A DNA stretch of 64,000 nucleotides from contig NC_089392.1 of NCBI RefSeq assembly GCF_003171515.1, positions 2,418,001 to 2,482,000 on the forward strand, written 5' to 3'. The translations under genes and the position numbers were made by a program. The notes beneath the pieces were generated by a model. The model saw only the letters and a list, made by a program, of their open reading frames with translations, did no database searches and was not told the origin of the DNA. This document shows positions 32,263 to 44,378 of this stretch, piece after piece. The DNA comes from Pyrenophora tritici-repentis (taxonomy: Eukaryota; Ascomycota; Dothideomycetes; Pleosporales; Pleosporaceae). Numbering within the stretch: position 1 is the stretch's first letter; the number at the start of each line of letters is the position of its first letter.

Positions 32263-33030
32263 ATGTCCATAAAAAGCAAACCCTTCCCCGCAATAACCGG
32301 TAGCTGCATCTGCACCACAATCCGCTACCGCCTCCTAACCTCCCCCCTCTACTGCTACGCCTGCCACTGCCCCGACTGCCAAAAGCTTACCGGCAGCGCC
32401 TTCGGTCTATTCCTAAGTATAGAACGCTACAATCTGCAAATCATCTCCCCCACAGCCCCTGTCTTCGTCAAACGCGCAAAGAAACCCCCGTCCATAGATA
32501 TCACAGCCGAGTGTCCCAAATGCTCGGTGCAGCTGTGGTCACATGGGGGGTTGGGAGAGGCGGTACTGGAGGTGAGAGTCGGAACGCTGGATTTCCCAGC
32601 GCTGATGCAACCTGATGTGCATATTTTTGTGGGGAGTAAAGTTGGGTGGGTGGGGTTGCCGAAGGGGACGAAGGTGGAGGTGGGAGCGCATGATTTTAGG
32701 GAGGTGTGGCCGAAGAGTAGTTTGGAGAGGTTGGAAGTTTGTATGAGGAGGTTTGAGGAATCTAAGAAGAAGAGGGAGGTGGCTGGGGGTGGTGCGGTAC
32801 CGGAAGTTGCTGAGGAGGTTGTGGATGATGGGGCTGGTGGGGACGGCGAGAAGACACCGACGGCTGGAGAATTTGGGGGCGAGGATGATGAGGAGTTTGA
32901 GAGGAGGGTTAGGGAGACCGAGAGGGCGTTGCAGGAGAGGTTGGAGAAGCTGAGTTTGAAATTGGAAGAGGGGGATGGTAGAGAGAAGAAAGAGGAGAAT
33001 AGTGTTGAATCGGCTGGTACGAATGCCTGA
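32263..33030 (+). CDS. CENP-V/GFA-domain zinc protein
   Basis: This 255-aa single-exon protein has a glutathione-dependent formaldehyde-activating enzyme (GFA/CENP-V) fold in residues 10-145. The zinc ligands are visible as GSCICTTIRY (CxC), CYACHCPDCQK and ECPKCSVQLW (CxxC). Members bind zinc through a cysteine-rich beta fold, and most are uncharacterised carbon-sulfur lyase-like proteins. The last ~100 residues are highly charged (Glu/Arg-rich, coiled-coil-like) and not part of the domain. Base use changes sharply at about 32530, from C-rich to G-rich, within the same frame. The start is the first ATG. Confidence 0.85.
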   Translation: MSIKSKPFPAITGSCICTTIRYRLLTSPLYCYACHCPDCQKLTGSAFGLFLSIERYNLQIISPTAPVFVKRAKKPPSIDITAECPKCSVQLWSHGGLGEAVLEVRVGTLDFPALMQPDVHIFVGSKVGWVGLPKGTKVEVGAHDFREVWPKSSLERLEVCMRRFEESKKKREVAGGGAVPEVAEEVVDDGAGGDGEKTPTAGEFGGEDDEEFERRVRETERALQERLEKLSLKLEEGDGREKKEENSVESAGTNA

Positions 33031-33719
33031 GTTATGAGACAGATGATAGGGGGTTGAAAATGGGGAGGTTATCATTCTCCATTCCGTGAATGGGCATCGA
33101 CATAAGACAGGACTGGTGTACGGCCGCTCAGAAATCGGACCTGATCAACGACAGTCGACTCTTCATCACACGGCCGCCTTTCCTCTCACTTGGACTGCCA
33201 GTATATCACGCACAATTACGGTGCGCCCATAATACACCCAAGTACCATCATCTCAAGTGTCCGCCTGCGCAGGACCACCGATGGTAATGCTTTCGTAGGA
33301 TCCCAACCAACGATCTGTAGCCCGCACCATGGCGGTTGTTATAGGACTGTTGGTCTACAAGCATACTTTGATATCAAGATTCTAAACGAGCTTTGGTTGA
33401 AAAGGAGGAACGACAGGAATACCAGTGTCAAGTCACACGGATTGGATCGCAGGAAGGTCGCAATGGGCCATCGTTGCCTTGAAATTGAATCATCCAAGAA
33501 GACTCATACATTCCAGAGAATATTGAGGTCTAGCATCGTGGAGAATATAGGTAGTGATTAAACAAATCTCAAATATCATCAACACGCGTAGTATGAACCA
33601 ATACAGAGTGGGCTCAGTCTTTACTATGTGTAACTCACAACAATCACAGCACCCAATCTAGACCACCATGACCCAAAAAAAAATTTATACAATACAATTA
33701 CATACTGTACAAATGCAGC
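33031..33719. other. Intergenic interval
   Basis: No gene supported. It lies between the 3' ends of the GFA gene (+) and the mL67 gene (-). Confidence 0.5.
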
Positions 33720-35313
33720 TCACGCAGCCGCGCGCTGAAACGGATTCCTCTTCGGCAACAACTGTGCTATACTACCAACACCGCTCTGGAGCTCACTCCC
33801 TCCCACATGCATTGCCCGTTCCTCCTCCTCCACCTCCTCGCTCTCAGCCCTAAAGCGCAAAGAATCCATGAGTCTATTAACCTCATTGGTCTTCTCAATC
33901 TCGTAATCTTCAGCGCGGAAGAGCAAAGTCTCACCGCGCGCCTTGTTGAGCTCCAGAGGTTCGTGCTCGATTTCCGCGGGCCATCGACCTGAGGCGTAGA
34001 CGGCGTCTTGGATGTCGGCCCAGCGGACGGAGACGCCTTCCAGGGTGTAGGGCTTTGCGGGGTCTTTGCGGAGAGCTTTGGGGAGGACGGAGCGGGCGAT
34101 GTAGTGGTCGCGAGCTTCATATTGGGTTTTTGCTTTGAATGCGAGTTCAAGGGTGGAGATGTCGCTTTGGCATTGGACGAGGAGTTCACGGTCGGTATCG
34201 AGGGCTTCCTTGGAACGGAGAGGGTCAGGGTTGTCAAGTAAGTCCTGTAGGACGTGGGCCTTGGTCTTCAACCCCTCTAGCTGGTCCTCAGCGCCAGGGT
34301 CGTTCGCAGGTTCCGCCCTCTTTTTCAGGTTTTCCTGTAGTTGCTTGAACTGCTCCGCCTTTCGTAATGCGTACTTTAGTTTCCCCAGACGAGTTTCTAG
34401 GCCCTCTTTGGCGGCCTTGAGTCTCTTTTGATCACCCTCTTTCTGGTTGTGCTTCATTCTCAGTTTTCGAGCCATGGACTGTATTTGACCCTCGAGCCAC
34501 TTGACATTGTCTCCAGGCTTTTCCTTGGCCAAACCGGCGTTGGCGAGGGCGTCAATCTGCTCCCATCGCTTGTCTAGAAAGGCAGTCGCCTTTTTCTGTT
34601 GCTCCTCCTGCTCCTTTGTCTTTATGATTCCATGGGAACGCTGGATGCGCAGAACCTCGGCCAGGTCGGCGCTCGTATTGGCACGCTGGTTCATAATCTT
34701 CTTCATCCTCAGCTCGCGATCCAGCCGTCTGTATTCAGGGTTGGTCTTGTCCCAGGACAGCTCATGTAGTTTTCGGAACTCGCGCAGTTTTCGGAACGCA
34801 TTTTGGCCTTGGGCGGGGGTGGGAAAGGTGACGACACAGTGCGGGACCCATTCGTCGGGGCGAAGGACGGGCGGTTTTGAGTGTTTGCCGATAAAGGGAA
34901 GTTGGTCCAAATGATGGTTCTTTATACAGTCAGTAGACAGTTCTTACGGGCCGTGTCTAGTCGCATACATCAAGCAATTCCTGCAGCGAGTAGATGATCT
35001 GATTCGTCTTGGTGTTGCGGAAAATATAGATGATTTCGCCGTGCTTGGTTGTGCCCTTGGGGTCTACCACATCCCGCAGCGTGTAGGGCTTGAAGGGTGA
35101 CTGCACATGCTTTCCCGTGGGCTGTCGCCTTGCTTTTTCGTTTACAACCGTCTGCAATTTGAGGAGTTTGGGGTTCGATTGGCGCTCGACATAGGCCGTA
35201 ACCTTGCGTTCTAATATTTGTTCGAATTCCGGGGTAATGCGATTTACAATATTGGGAAACCTGACGGCCTTTAGTGGCGGCTTATACCGGAGCCGGGCGA
35301 GGGAGCGAGGCAT
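33720..35313 (-). CDS. MHR1: Mitochondrial large-subunit ribosomal protein mL67 (Mhr1 family)
   Basis: There are two exons on the minus strand, 34969-35313 and 33720-34919, joined across a 49-bp intron (GTATGC..AAG) to 514 aa. The Mhr1/mL67 signature lies across the junction: EIIYIFRNTKTNQIIYSLQ, then DQLPFIGKHSKPPVLRPDEW, then TFPTPAQGQNAFRKLREFRK. The N-terminus is basic, consistent with mitochondrial import. In yeast the protein is part of the mitoribosome and also acts in mtDNA recombination. The C-terminal half here is a long charged coiled coil not found in the 226-aa yeast protein, though fungal members are often longer. It is transcribed divergently from the UVRAG-like gene, 276 bp away. 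Confidence 0.88.
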
Positions 35314-35589
35314 GGCCGCGGCAGTGGTTGGTGATGCAATTGGCGCTGAGCGGGCGTGGTGGAGAGCAAAAGATGCGAGATCTGATTGTGCACGAGCCCG
35401 GTTCCCGCAGCACCTCCGCTTGCTCCAATACGGCAGCCAACAGCTCCACGCGCATTCACCCCAGTAAGCTCAAACACCACACAAGAGTTTGGGCAACTAC
35501 TATGAGCCGCCCGGATCCACGGATTGCTTCCATGAAGCCGACAAGAGACTGCAACTCTCTTCGCCTCTCCATCGGACGAGCTACATAAT
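35314..35589. promoter_or_regulatory. Shared divergent promoter region (mL67 / UVRAG-like)
   Basis: These are the 276 bp between the ATG of the minus-strand mL67 gene and the ATG of the plus-strand UVRAG-like gene. Both core promoters must lie here or overlap the neighbouring 5' ends. No specific factor site is assigned. Confidence 0.5.
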
Positions 35590-37575
35590 ATGGCTGGCGA
35601 GCAGTCGCAGGCAGCCGGGCAGCCCGAGTCTCGTCCCCCGCGCGAGCGTCCGTGGCTGCTGCCTTATGTGCGTTCTACAACAGACTTGGGCCATCATGGC
35701 AGCTAATAGAATGGCTAGAATCGCAAACTGAGACATCTCCAAGGCATCACTCTCCGCAATCTAACCCTTACGCCAAACCCGCCCAAATCGCGCGGCAAGA
35801 CCATTGACGATGAAGCCATTCCGAGCACACTCAAGTCGCCAACAAAGGCACTTGCGCAGCGAGATACCAGGGGATTGGCGCATTCGCGCTCATCCAGCCA
35901 TCTCAACACTACCGACGACAACGTGCGCCGCAGCAATGGGGGCGCACGCGAGCCAGGAACCACCGACAAGGCACCTCGACCCGGGTATGGAACGGGCCCG
36001 AGGAGGCGATCCACGCTGGAATGGGCCAATTCGAGCCCATTGACCCGCCAGAAGAAGTTGCAAGACATGACGGCAGGGCGCATGGCCGACACCTTCTTTT
36101 CCCTGCACATCGAGGGCCATGACGACCCGGTATACATCTCCGAGGTCGCAGAGAAGGCCATGAACCCCAACTTCAAGTTCTTTGATCTTGCCTCGTGTGG
36201 ACCTGGTGTCACGCGACTGGATAAGCTCACAGTCAAGGTGTGGGCCAAGACGGAGACGATGCAGGACTGGCAGTACCTTATCGACTACACGGTGCAGTTC
36301 AGGTCTCTGCAGTTCATCGGAAAGACACTTGGAGGATTCAGACACCCCCTTCCCCAGAACTGCATACTCTTCCACATGGCGGATGGAATCTACACCAGCT
36401 TTACGGATCTGCCCGTCGAGGAGCGAACACGGCCCGAGCTTCTCGCTCCGCCAAAGGAAAATCCGGATGGTCGGGTTCTTACCTCGTCTTCGTACGACGC
36501 TCTCATGCGATTGTCCACGCTAGACGACTGCATACAGGACGCTTTGACCACGCGGGATCGTATTGCGGACGAAATAGAAAGCATACTCGCCGCGAACAAG
36601 GAAGACCTCTGCACCGTCGAGTCAGTAGCCGAAACCGAAGAGAGTCTGCGCACAGTGCAGGCTGCGGTGACGGCCGAGAAGCGCCGGGTCGTGGCGACGC
36701 GGAGGAAACGAGACGAGCTACAAGCGAGCATACAGCATCGCCAAGACCTGATGAGATTGGGGCGCCTCCAGCAGTCGGAAATTGATGCCAAGCTCCCCGA
36801 GGAACGAGCCAAGTGCACTGACACCAAGCAGCTCCTGGAGAAGACAGCCGAGGACATCACCGGCCAGAGGCGGAGGGTTTGTGAAGATATCCTGCGGATC
36901 TTTCCCATCGAGCCAGTACCGGGAAAAGCATTGGCTTTTACGATTCGAGGCCTCTTGTTGCCCAATTCCGTCTTCGACGATGCCAAAGAAGAAGTGACCT
37001 CAGCAGCACTAGGTTACGTGGCGCAAATTGTGAATTTGCTGTCCCTGTACCTCTCCGTCATACTGCCGTATCCACTCTCCGTACACGGTTCGACATCGAC
37101 TATTGACGACCCCTTGGCCGTTACACAGAACAACCAAAATCACCAACGCACATACCCCTTGTACATGAAAAATGTTGTTCGCTACCGTTTCGAGTATGGC
37201 GTTTTCCTTTTGAACAAGGACGTTGAGATTCTTTCTAATTCTCTTGGGTTGAGGCCGGTCGACATCCGTCATACTTTGCCAAATCTCAAGTACCTGCTGT
37301 ACGTCGCTACTGCTGGCAAAGGCGAGCTACCAGCACGAAAAGCGGGCGGTATTAGGGGTTTACTACGACAGGATGGTGTTCTCTCTAGGACAGGGAGCAT
37401 GGACAGTACAATTACTGCGAGCAGTATTGGCACCCCGACTACGGAACTCAAAAGAAGTCTGGAAATTGCTGGGAAGAAGATTGAACACACCAAACCCAAT
37501 GGTACGCTTGCACATTCTCTGGGAGGGTTGCAACACAAGACTGTAATGCATACAGGCAGTCGGCTTCGACCGTAA
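35590..37575 (+). CDS. UVRAG/Vps38-like subunit of the PI3-kinase complex
   Basis: Exon 1 (35590-35667) encodes 26 residues ending RPWLLPY. A 51-bp intron (GTGCGT..TAG) leads to exon 2 (35719-37575), for 644 aa in all. The join gives LLPYNRKLRHLQGITLRNL, the N-terminal signature of UVRAG/Vps38. A C2-like region follows (VTRLDKLTVKVW), then coiled coil at about residues 280-380, then the Atg14/UVRAG-type membrane domain (ILRIFPIEPV, NLLSLYLSVILPYPL, FEYGVFLLNKDVEIL). It would act with Vps34, Vps15 and Vps30/Atg6 in endosomal and vacuolar sorting. The Ser/Arg-rich insert at 35870-36060 is probably disordered. Confidence 0.85.
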
Positions 37576-38238
37576 GGATGACGCCGAAATGTGGTGTCGT
37601 TCCCATTGCATAGATGCGTTACGGGTGATACGATTGGCAGGGTCGTCCCGTGTTAGGGGACATGGTGTATTAGCTTAATGTAGATTACTGTGCAATGAGC
37701 ACTCTTGCAATCATGGCACCATAATGACCACCTATAGTCTTTACCTGCCCCTTTACCATGTGCTTACTTGCTTCTTTGAATGCAGGTGGTGTGCAAGTGC
37801 GTCGGAAAGACTCCGGGCCGGGCGAAAAGCAGGCCTTCACCAGCGCTTCGATTTCGGCCCTATTATAGTTTGGAGCGGATAGGGTCGCGGGGGTTGACAA
37901 CTGACATCAACGTCGGTATTCAATCTCGTCGCTGTTGATGTCGGTGCTGATCCCTGCGCCAGCACAAAGCCAAGAGGCCCACCGCTCGGAGATTGGGAGG
38001 CCATCGGTAAAGGAGTTGAACCGAGCCTTGGAACGACTTTTACCCTTCTACACATATCATCCGTGCCCGGGACACCTCGTTCTTGGGACTGTCGGTTGCT
38101 CCTGCACACAATTAATTGCGACACGGGTGTCTTTTTTTTTCTTTGCATCCTATATAGACTCAGCTGCTTACTACACAGCCACCACCACGACAGTACGACT
38201 GCGAACACGACTGTCACCATCGCCCTTGCTCACCTACC
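37576..38238. other. Intergenic interval
   Basis: No gene supported. A 71-codon minus frame (37685-37900) has no recognisable feature. Probable promoter of the ceramide synthase gene. Confidence 0.45.
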
Positions 38239-39795
38239 ATGACGGAGCCATTTCCTTCCCTTAACGGTACAGCCGCAACGCCACATGGCCTCGCGGTCAC
38301 AAATGAAGCACGAAGCGGCAGGAGGAGAAAATCAAGTGCGCTGGGCCACAATGTACCCGGCGATGGCAACGTGCCTGCCTTTGCGACACACCGGTCGGGC
38401 ACCCCACCCATGAACAGCCCCATTAGTCCAGTAAATATGGATTTTGTACGTGGCACCCAGCGACGCCAGGTATCTTCAATGCGCTGACTTGGGCGCAGAA
38501 ATCAGAGAAAACTATGCGCCGTTCAAAACGGAGAACAACACGCCGCTACCTTTCCAGAGCCAAGCGCATGTGCATACGACACACATGGCTGCTCCCACTC
38601 GTCCTGGCGCTTACCATCGTATCGCTCTATCTCATCTACCCTTACCCGTCGAATCCATTGTCCGCCTGCCTTTTTCTCTCGTATCCACTCGCACGCGACG
38701 ATCCCCTCATCCCAGCCCACGTACGCGAAGACCCTAATGCGCCGGTACACTATGGAAAAGGCGGTCGTGACTTTGCCTTTGTCGGCTTCTATATCATTGT
38801 CTTGAGTTTCACCCGCGAATTCTGCATGCAGCGACTCATCCGGCCAATTGCTATACATTTCGGCATCAAGAACCGCGACAAGCAGTCCCGCTTTATGGAA
38901 CAGGCCTACACCGCGCTCTACTTTGGCATCTACGGTCCCTTTGGTATCTGGATCATGTCTAAAACGCCCGTCTGGTACTTCAACACCATTGGCATGTACG
39001 AAAACTTCCCGCACCGAACCCACGAGGCTGTTGTCAAGGCCTACTACCTTTTGCAAGCGAGTTACTGGGCTCAGCAGGCCATTGTCCTATTGCTCATGTT
39101 GGAGAAGCCGAGGAAGGATTTCAAAGAGCTGGTTGCGCATCACGTCATTACTGTCAGCTTGATCTGGTTGAGCTACAGGTTTCACTTTACCTACATGGGT
39201 ATCGCGGTTTATATTACCCATGATATTTCGGATTTCTTCTTGGCTGTAAGTCAATCTCCAGCCTTGCTTCATGCACATCTTAGAAATTACACTAACGCGG
39301 TTTCAGACATCCAAGTGCCTGAACTACATCGATTCGCCCATCGTTGGACCCTACTTCTTCGTTTTCATGTGCATCTGGGGCTACACGCGCCACTACATCA
39401 ACCTCAAGATCATTTACTCCATTCTAACTACCTTCAAAACCGTCGGGCCCTTTGAGCTCAACTGGGAAACTCAACAATACAAGTGCTGGATCAGTCAGTA
39501 CATCACATTTGCTTTACTAGCATCCCTGCAGGCCGTCAACCTCTTCTGGTGGTTCTTCATCTGCAGGATCGCGTATCGATTCATCATCTACAAGGACGCA
39601 GACGACGACCGCAGCGAGTACGCACCAACAGACGAAGAGGTCGAGGAGAAGGAAGCGCTACTAAAAGAGGATGTTGATGTCGAAATCGAGAAGATCGAAA
39701 ATGCGCCAAGCACCCCAGCGAACGGGACGACAGGCGCCCAGCAATTCGACAGCATCGGCTCACGGCTGAAGCAACGAAAGAGCGAGAAGCAATAA
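38239..39795 (+). CDS. Ceramide synthase, LAG1/LAC1 family (TLC domain)
   Basis: There are three exons, 38239-38445, 38499-39245 and 39307-39795, with introns of 53 and 61 bp. Together they give 480 aa. The N-terminal ~70 residues are polar and Ser/Pro-rich, then RRSKRRTTRRY precedes the first membrane helix. The TLC domain shows the catalytic Lag1 motif (ELVAHHVITVSLIW and YITHDISDFFLA) and then the CLNYIDSPIVGPYFFVFM stretch. Several helices and an acidic C-terminal tail follow. It acylates sphingoid bases to ceramide in the ER membrane. No Hox-like domain is present, as expected for fungal enzymes. Confidence 0.92.
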
Positions 39796-40688
39796 CTTCA
39801 CGAAACAGAAAAACCAATATGACTGAAATGCCCCCGAAACGCGGTGTGTATTGATGACGGAGTTGCGGGTACGGATTTGCTGCGGCTCGAAAGAGAAATC
39901 TTTTCTTCAAATACTACTTACCAAACCACGATCTGGATCTGGGACAATTGTTTGCATAAAACTGGCGGCATATACTCTATACTACTTTCTTTGCAGCCTC
40001 TGTTATTCATTTCTACTTTTGTTAAAATTAATACGTGGCTACAGTGTAGGAGAGGATTAGAGAGCCTCATGATCTTTCTTCTTGTTGAATATAGGGTTTA
40101 ATTTGAATCGTTTCAATCTTGTGTCGTGGCTTGGTGTAGGATTAAGTACAAGGATTACATCGAAGTGATTGCAATGCTGATCTATATGCGGTGCCTTGAT
40201 GTGGTTTGGTATGGTTGCGGGGAAGTCCGCAGTCCTGTGTGGTTGTGCCAAGGCGCTAGGTTTGTGTTCCTTCCGAGGGTCTATGGACGGGCTTCACGAA
40301 TCCTTTCCATCTCTTGTCTTTTCGGATTTCAATATTGCGCTCTGAATCATGTCTTTTGTCCCGATAGCGTTTGGTTCGACGATGCGAGTGTTCGCATGTG
40401 CGAATTTGGTCTACCGTTCGCCGCATGGTTTGCCTTGAATCTGGATCGTCATCTACTTTGCCATGACATAATGCTGCTGAACCATGGATGACGCGCGATC
40501 GCATGGTACGCTTACTCGCTCTGTGATTCGAAACATGTATTATCTGGTTGGGTTTTGTGGACCAAAGGGCTGAGGGCCCCGCTGAAGCTGAAGACACTAA
40601 AAGGGCTGATGCGGTTGTGTCGTTCAGCCATCTTCACTCACCGTGGTGTATGTAAAGACCTCACCATTCAGATATTATACAAACCACC
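39796..40688. other. Intergenic interval
   Basis: No gene supported. A 121-codon plus frame at 40126-40491 has no family features and no introns. Confidence 0.45.
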
Positions 40689-43192
40689 ATGGCGCCTCCC
40701 AACTCATCCGGCAAGGACGAGCGGCTACCAGCATCCCTCTTCACCGTCTACCAGACGTACAAGCGCGGAACTTCTATAGTAATTGGCTGGCTGATCGCCG
40801 CTGACACTGGCAGCCCCAAGGATCATCGCACTACCGACAATGCAGCTTCAACAGATACAGTTACGGTTAAACAGCTGCTAGAAAGTGCTCAAAAGGCGTC
40901 ACATGAGAAACGAGTCCCTCCGAACACCGTTCACGATGCATTCAAGATCGTCCTCGTCAATCACACGAGGCTCACTAGATACTATGAGAGTCTTTCATCA
41001 ATCTCTTCCGAGACAAAAGCATCAACGGTTTGCCACAAAGTCTTCAACGAGACTCTAGCACAGGCCTACAATATCCTCTTTGCCAAGCCAAAGACCTCGA
41101 AGCGTTCGCAAAAGAAGAAGATATCCACGGCTAGTGAAGCAAACCCCCCCATCTCCTCCAATTCATTCGAAGCTCTGAGCGCAGTAATCGAGCAAGAGGT
41201 TGATTTCGAGTTGACTGCGAGCCAATTTTGGGACAGTGAAATCACCCAGACCACTGAACCTCCAACCATATTGAATGATACGATCGCAGATGCCGTGGCG
41301 ATGCATACTTTTGTGGGAGAGTTGCAGACTTTTGTAACAAAAATCAAGGAGATCTGGAAATCTGCTGCCAGTGGAGAGCTACCTCTAGCTGTAGCTGGAT
41401 GGCTCACTAATGTCGGCCATCGTTATCTCCTTCTATGGGAAGAATACAGTCCGCAACATTCCAATTTATGGAAGGATCAAACCGGCTGGTCACTCGTATC
41501 ACAAGGCCGGTGGATTGGCCCAGATGAGGATTTCATCTGGTCCGTCAATGTGCCCGAGCTTGCACGACTTGGAAAAACAGATGAATTTCTCGAGTTCACG
41601 CACGGGCATGGCCTAGCTTGGGCAAGATCGAAGATAGAACAGTTCAGGATTGAGTTGCGAGATGACAACTCTTCACTCACTTGTACTAAATTAACTGAGT
41701 TTTTCAAATTCGAGGTCTATTTTACTAGACTCTCAGAGGAGCATGCACTGCAGCAAGAATTTGCAGACGCCACCTGTCATCGTCTTGCCTCTAAGAAGAA
41801 GATGAATTCCAAGGAACATATCGCTATACTTAACGAAATTATTCATAAACGGTATCAGGCAGATAACCTCCGCGACCGATCAATTTTTCGCAGCATACAC
41901 CATCATCCTCTATAAGCCCAACCGGTCAAGGACTTCCAATGCCACTAGAACAAATTTTGGGACTATTTTGATGAAGCTCACTTGGAGTGTTGTCATGTCG
42001 TTCCATTGCTAGATGTCTTGAGAACGTTTACCGATATCAACCCAGATATGCTAATCAGCATGGCTCACATCGTGGGAATACACATTTTTCTGGAAAATAG
42101 CCGTATTTTCACCCTACCTCAATCAGATGGGAACTCCCAAGCGACCCAATAATAGAATCCGGGTCCTCAGTTTCGCAAATACGGTTCGACGTGCAATTAC
42201 AGATTTGCAAGGCACTCAAAAAGATCATTTCAAGCAAAAAAAAACTGGGAGAGAGCATCATTGAATTCTTATCAAGGACTGAGAAGCAGCTGAAATTGTT
42301 TACTTCTAGCAAGTCTTTCGATTTGTATTCGCAATCGCCCTGGGTTACTGGAAGCTATCTGTCTGTCATTCTCGCACGAAGTACCTATATCGGCCTCGAA
42401 ATTCTCAATGAAGGTGGCTACTTGACCGAGTTGCTACACTTGTACAATATGTTACGGCAAATCAGAATCTTAGGTTCAGAAGTTTCCGTGCTTGAACATC
42501 TATGTAGAACTTTTGGCACAGCTGTATTTCTAGATGATCAGAAACGACCGACAAACGCCTTAACAAAGATATCCCTGCTTCCACAAGGGTTTATAATGAC
42601 AGATGGCGGCAATGGAATCAGGTTTGGAAAAGACCAACCTTCAAGAAAGATGCTTCCTTTCCAGGGGAATACAAGGAATAGTGCAAAAAATCTGTCATTT
42701 TTTGCATTCTCATGCTTCAGGGACCCTTGCATCAAAAGTGCCACCTTTCTAGCTCAAATCACCGGAAAGAAGACAGCAAATACAATCACCAAGCTGTACT
42801 CCCGGTCTGAAATTGTTATATGCGCCAAGGAACACATTAGGTCTGAGTTTGAAGGTCCTTTTCCCGTTGCCAAAGTAAACTATTTTGCCATCATGGGCCT
42901 GGTACTTGAGTTTTGGAAAGAAGTCACCCTCAAAATCAACGCGTTCACTGCATCAAGTGCGCCAGCCAGAATAGGTATAGATAATGGATTGCCTGAAGTA
43001 TGGCAAAGGGAACACGTTCATGCATGGAGGTCAGTAGTACAGTGTGCCATGATGAGGGTCGATCAGTTAGAGAACAGATGCGGGTGGCAGAAACAGGCCA
43101 GAGAGGATCGTTATGTTCAGATGGTGCGCGATGCCATAGTCACGGTCTTTAGGAATCTCAAGGTGGAAGATTTTGTATGGAAAGATGTTTAA
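40689..43192 (+). pseudogene. DUF6604-domain gene B, several frame breaks
   Basis: It starts MAPPNSSGKDERLPASLFTV and is clearly a paralogue of the gene at 29373: matching YKRGTSIVIGWL, VHDAFKIVLVNHTRLTRYYE and VCHKVFNETLAQAYNILF. The first frame closes at 41915. Homologous coding then moves frame near a TTTTT run at about 41887 and again near TTTTGGG at about 41956 (WDYFDEAHLECCHVV). It then enters a third frame before 42191, ending at 43192 (SQSPWVTGSYLSVILARSTY matches gene A SPWINGGHMASILGRGTF). The full unit would be about 830 codons. The breaks are single-base and mostly in homopolymers. Decay and sequence error are both possible. Confidence 0.72.
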
Positions 43193-43539
43193 GTTTCTTC
43201 GAGTAAGGCCAGCTTCATAGCCTTACTCAAGAAGTTAGAGACAGTAAAGGTAACAGAATCTTAGCAGAGATTTCATAATTTTTGTACAGTCAATAGTTCT
43301 TTAGTCAAAAGCAGTTCATGTGATGGGTGTTTGTCACTATCGTGCCCCATCAAGATCAAGTTTGATTTTTTCCATCTGTCTAGTTAAGAACTGTGGCTTA
43401 CTAAGTATAAGTTAGTAGAATAACGCCTTAATTACTTTCTTATGTTGTTATTACAACAATACTGTGTTGTGAAAATCTGCTGCTAAGTATCGATATCACT
43501 TATATATCTATATATCTGTGTAATGGTAACTGTATTACC

Positions 43540-44299
43540 GACAGGTTCCGTGATTATGGACTGCAAATCATTGTAAAGATGACATCAATCGAGCTGAATC
43601 CATAAAAACCACGGTTTCTTGTCGGCGGCTGGCATGTGAAAGGGAAATTGAATGAGCGCATTTGTGCCACAGCCATTTATTATGTGGATAGCGAGAACAT
43701 TTCCAAAAGCAGTCTCGCATTCCGTATGGCAACTCCGGGTAACTTGAGTGAAGAACCATTCAACTTTAGGCAAGATGAGCACGACTGGCTAGACCAAAAT
43801 TACGGTGAGGTCTAGACCCGACAAGGACGACTACTGGGGGTTCCGAATAGTTGGTAAATGCATCAACTTATCATTTTGAGCTTCGCTAACATTCTACAAT
43901 AGTCAGCATCGCGTTTCATCATTCAAATTGACAGACCCCACGAAGCCTGGCTATGTTGGTTTTATTGCGCTTTACCTTGTCGATTCCACTGCAAACATTC
44001 CGCCGCAGCAAATGGATTCGTACATCGACTCGCTACTTGGCACCGACAGAAAAACCAAGGAGGAATCTACCGCGAAGTTACTCCCTGATCTCGTCCAATT
44101 GCTGGTAGACAAGGGCGCTACCGGTATCACTGATGACCGGCAGGGCAGACTACCCAGAAAACTGTGGAATTGGGTGGGCGATGGTTTTGAAGAGGATGAT
44201 CATATGCTGCCACTGACTCAAGAAGGGCGGCCATTCAAACAGTCACTCCTAGAATGTGTATTGGCATTTGCAAAGGCAGGACACAAAGGTAAACTATAG
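43540..44299 (+). pseudogene. DUF4246 gene relic (C-terminal part)
   Basis: The plus strand reads DYGLQIIVKMTSIELNP, a TAA (about 43603), KPRFLVGGWHVKGKLNE, RICATAIYYVDSENISKSSL and FRQDEHDWLDQNYG. A TAG follows at 43814. After an apparent intron (about 43852-43902) come QHRVSSFKLTDPTKPGY and STANIPPQQMDSY. These are the ordered DUF4246 landmarks. Two in-frame stops and the missing N-terminal half show that it is dead. DUF4246 proteins are widespread in fungi and their activity is not established. The tail (43928-44299) is still open and may look like a small gene. Confidence 0.8.
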
Positions 44300-44378
44300 T
44301 GAGTGCATTCGAATTTAGTCTATCGGATGACACCAGACATTCTCTTCATTGATCTACTACGTGTCTAATACACTCTGT

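Noticed and set aside
37685..37900. 71-codon minus frame as a gene
   Set aside because: No recognisable family, and short enough to occur by chance between two genes.
40126..40491. 121-codon plus frame as a small Cys-rich secreted protein
   Set aside because: No signal peptide, and Cys are scattered without pattern. It is more likely 3' intergenic DNA.
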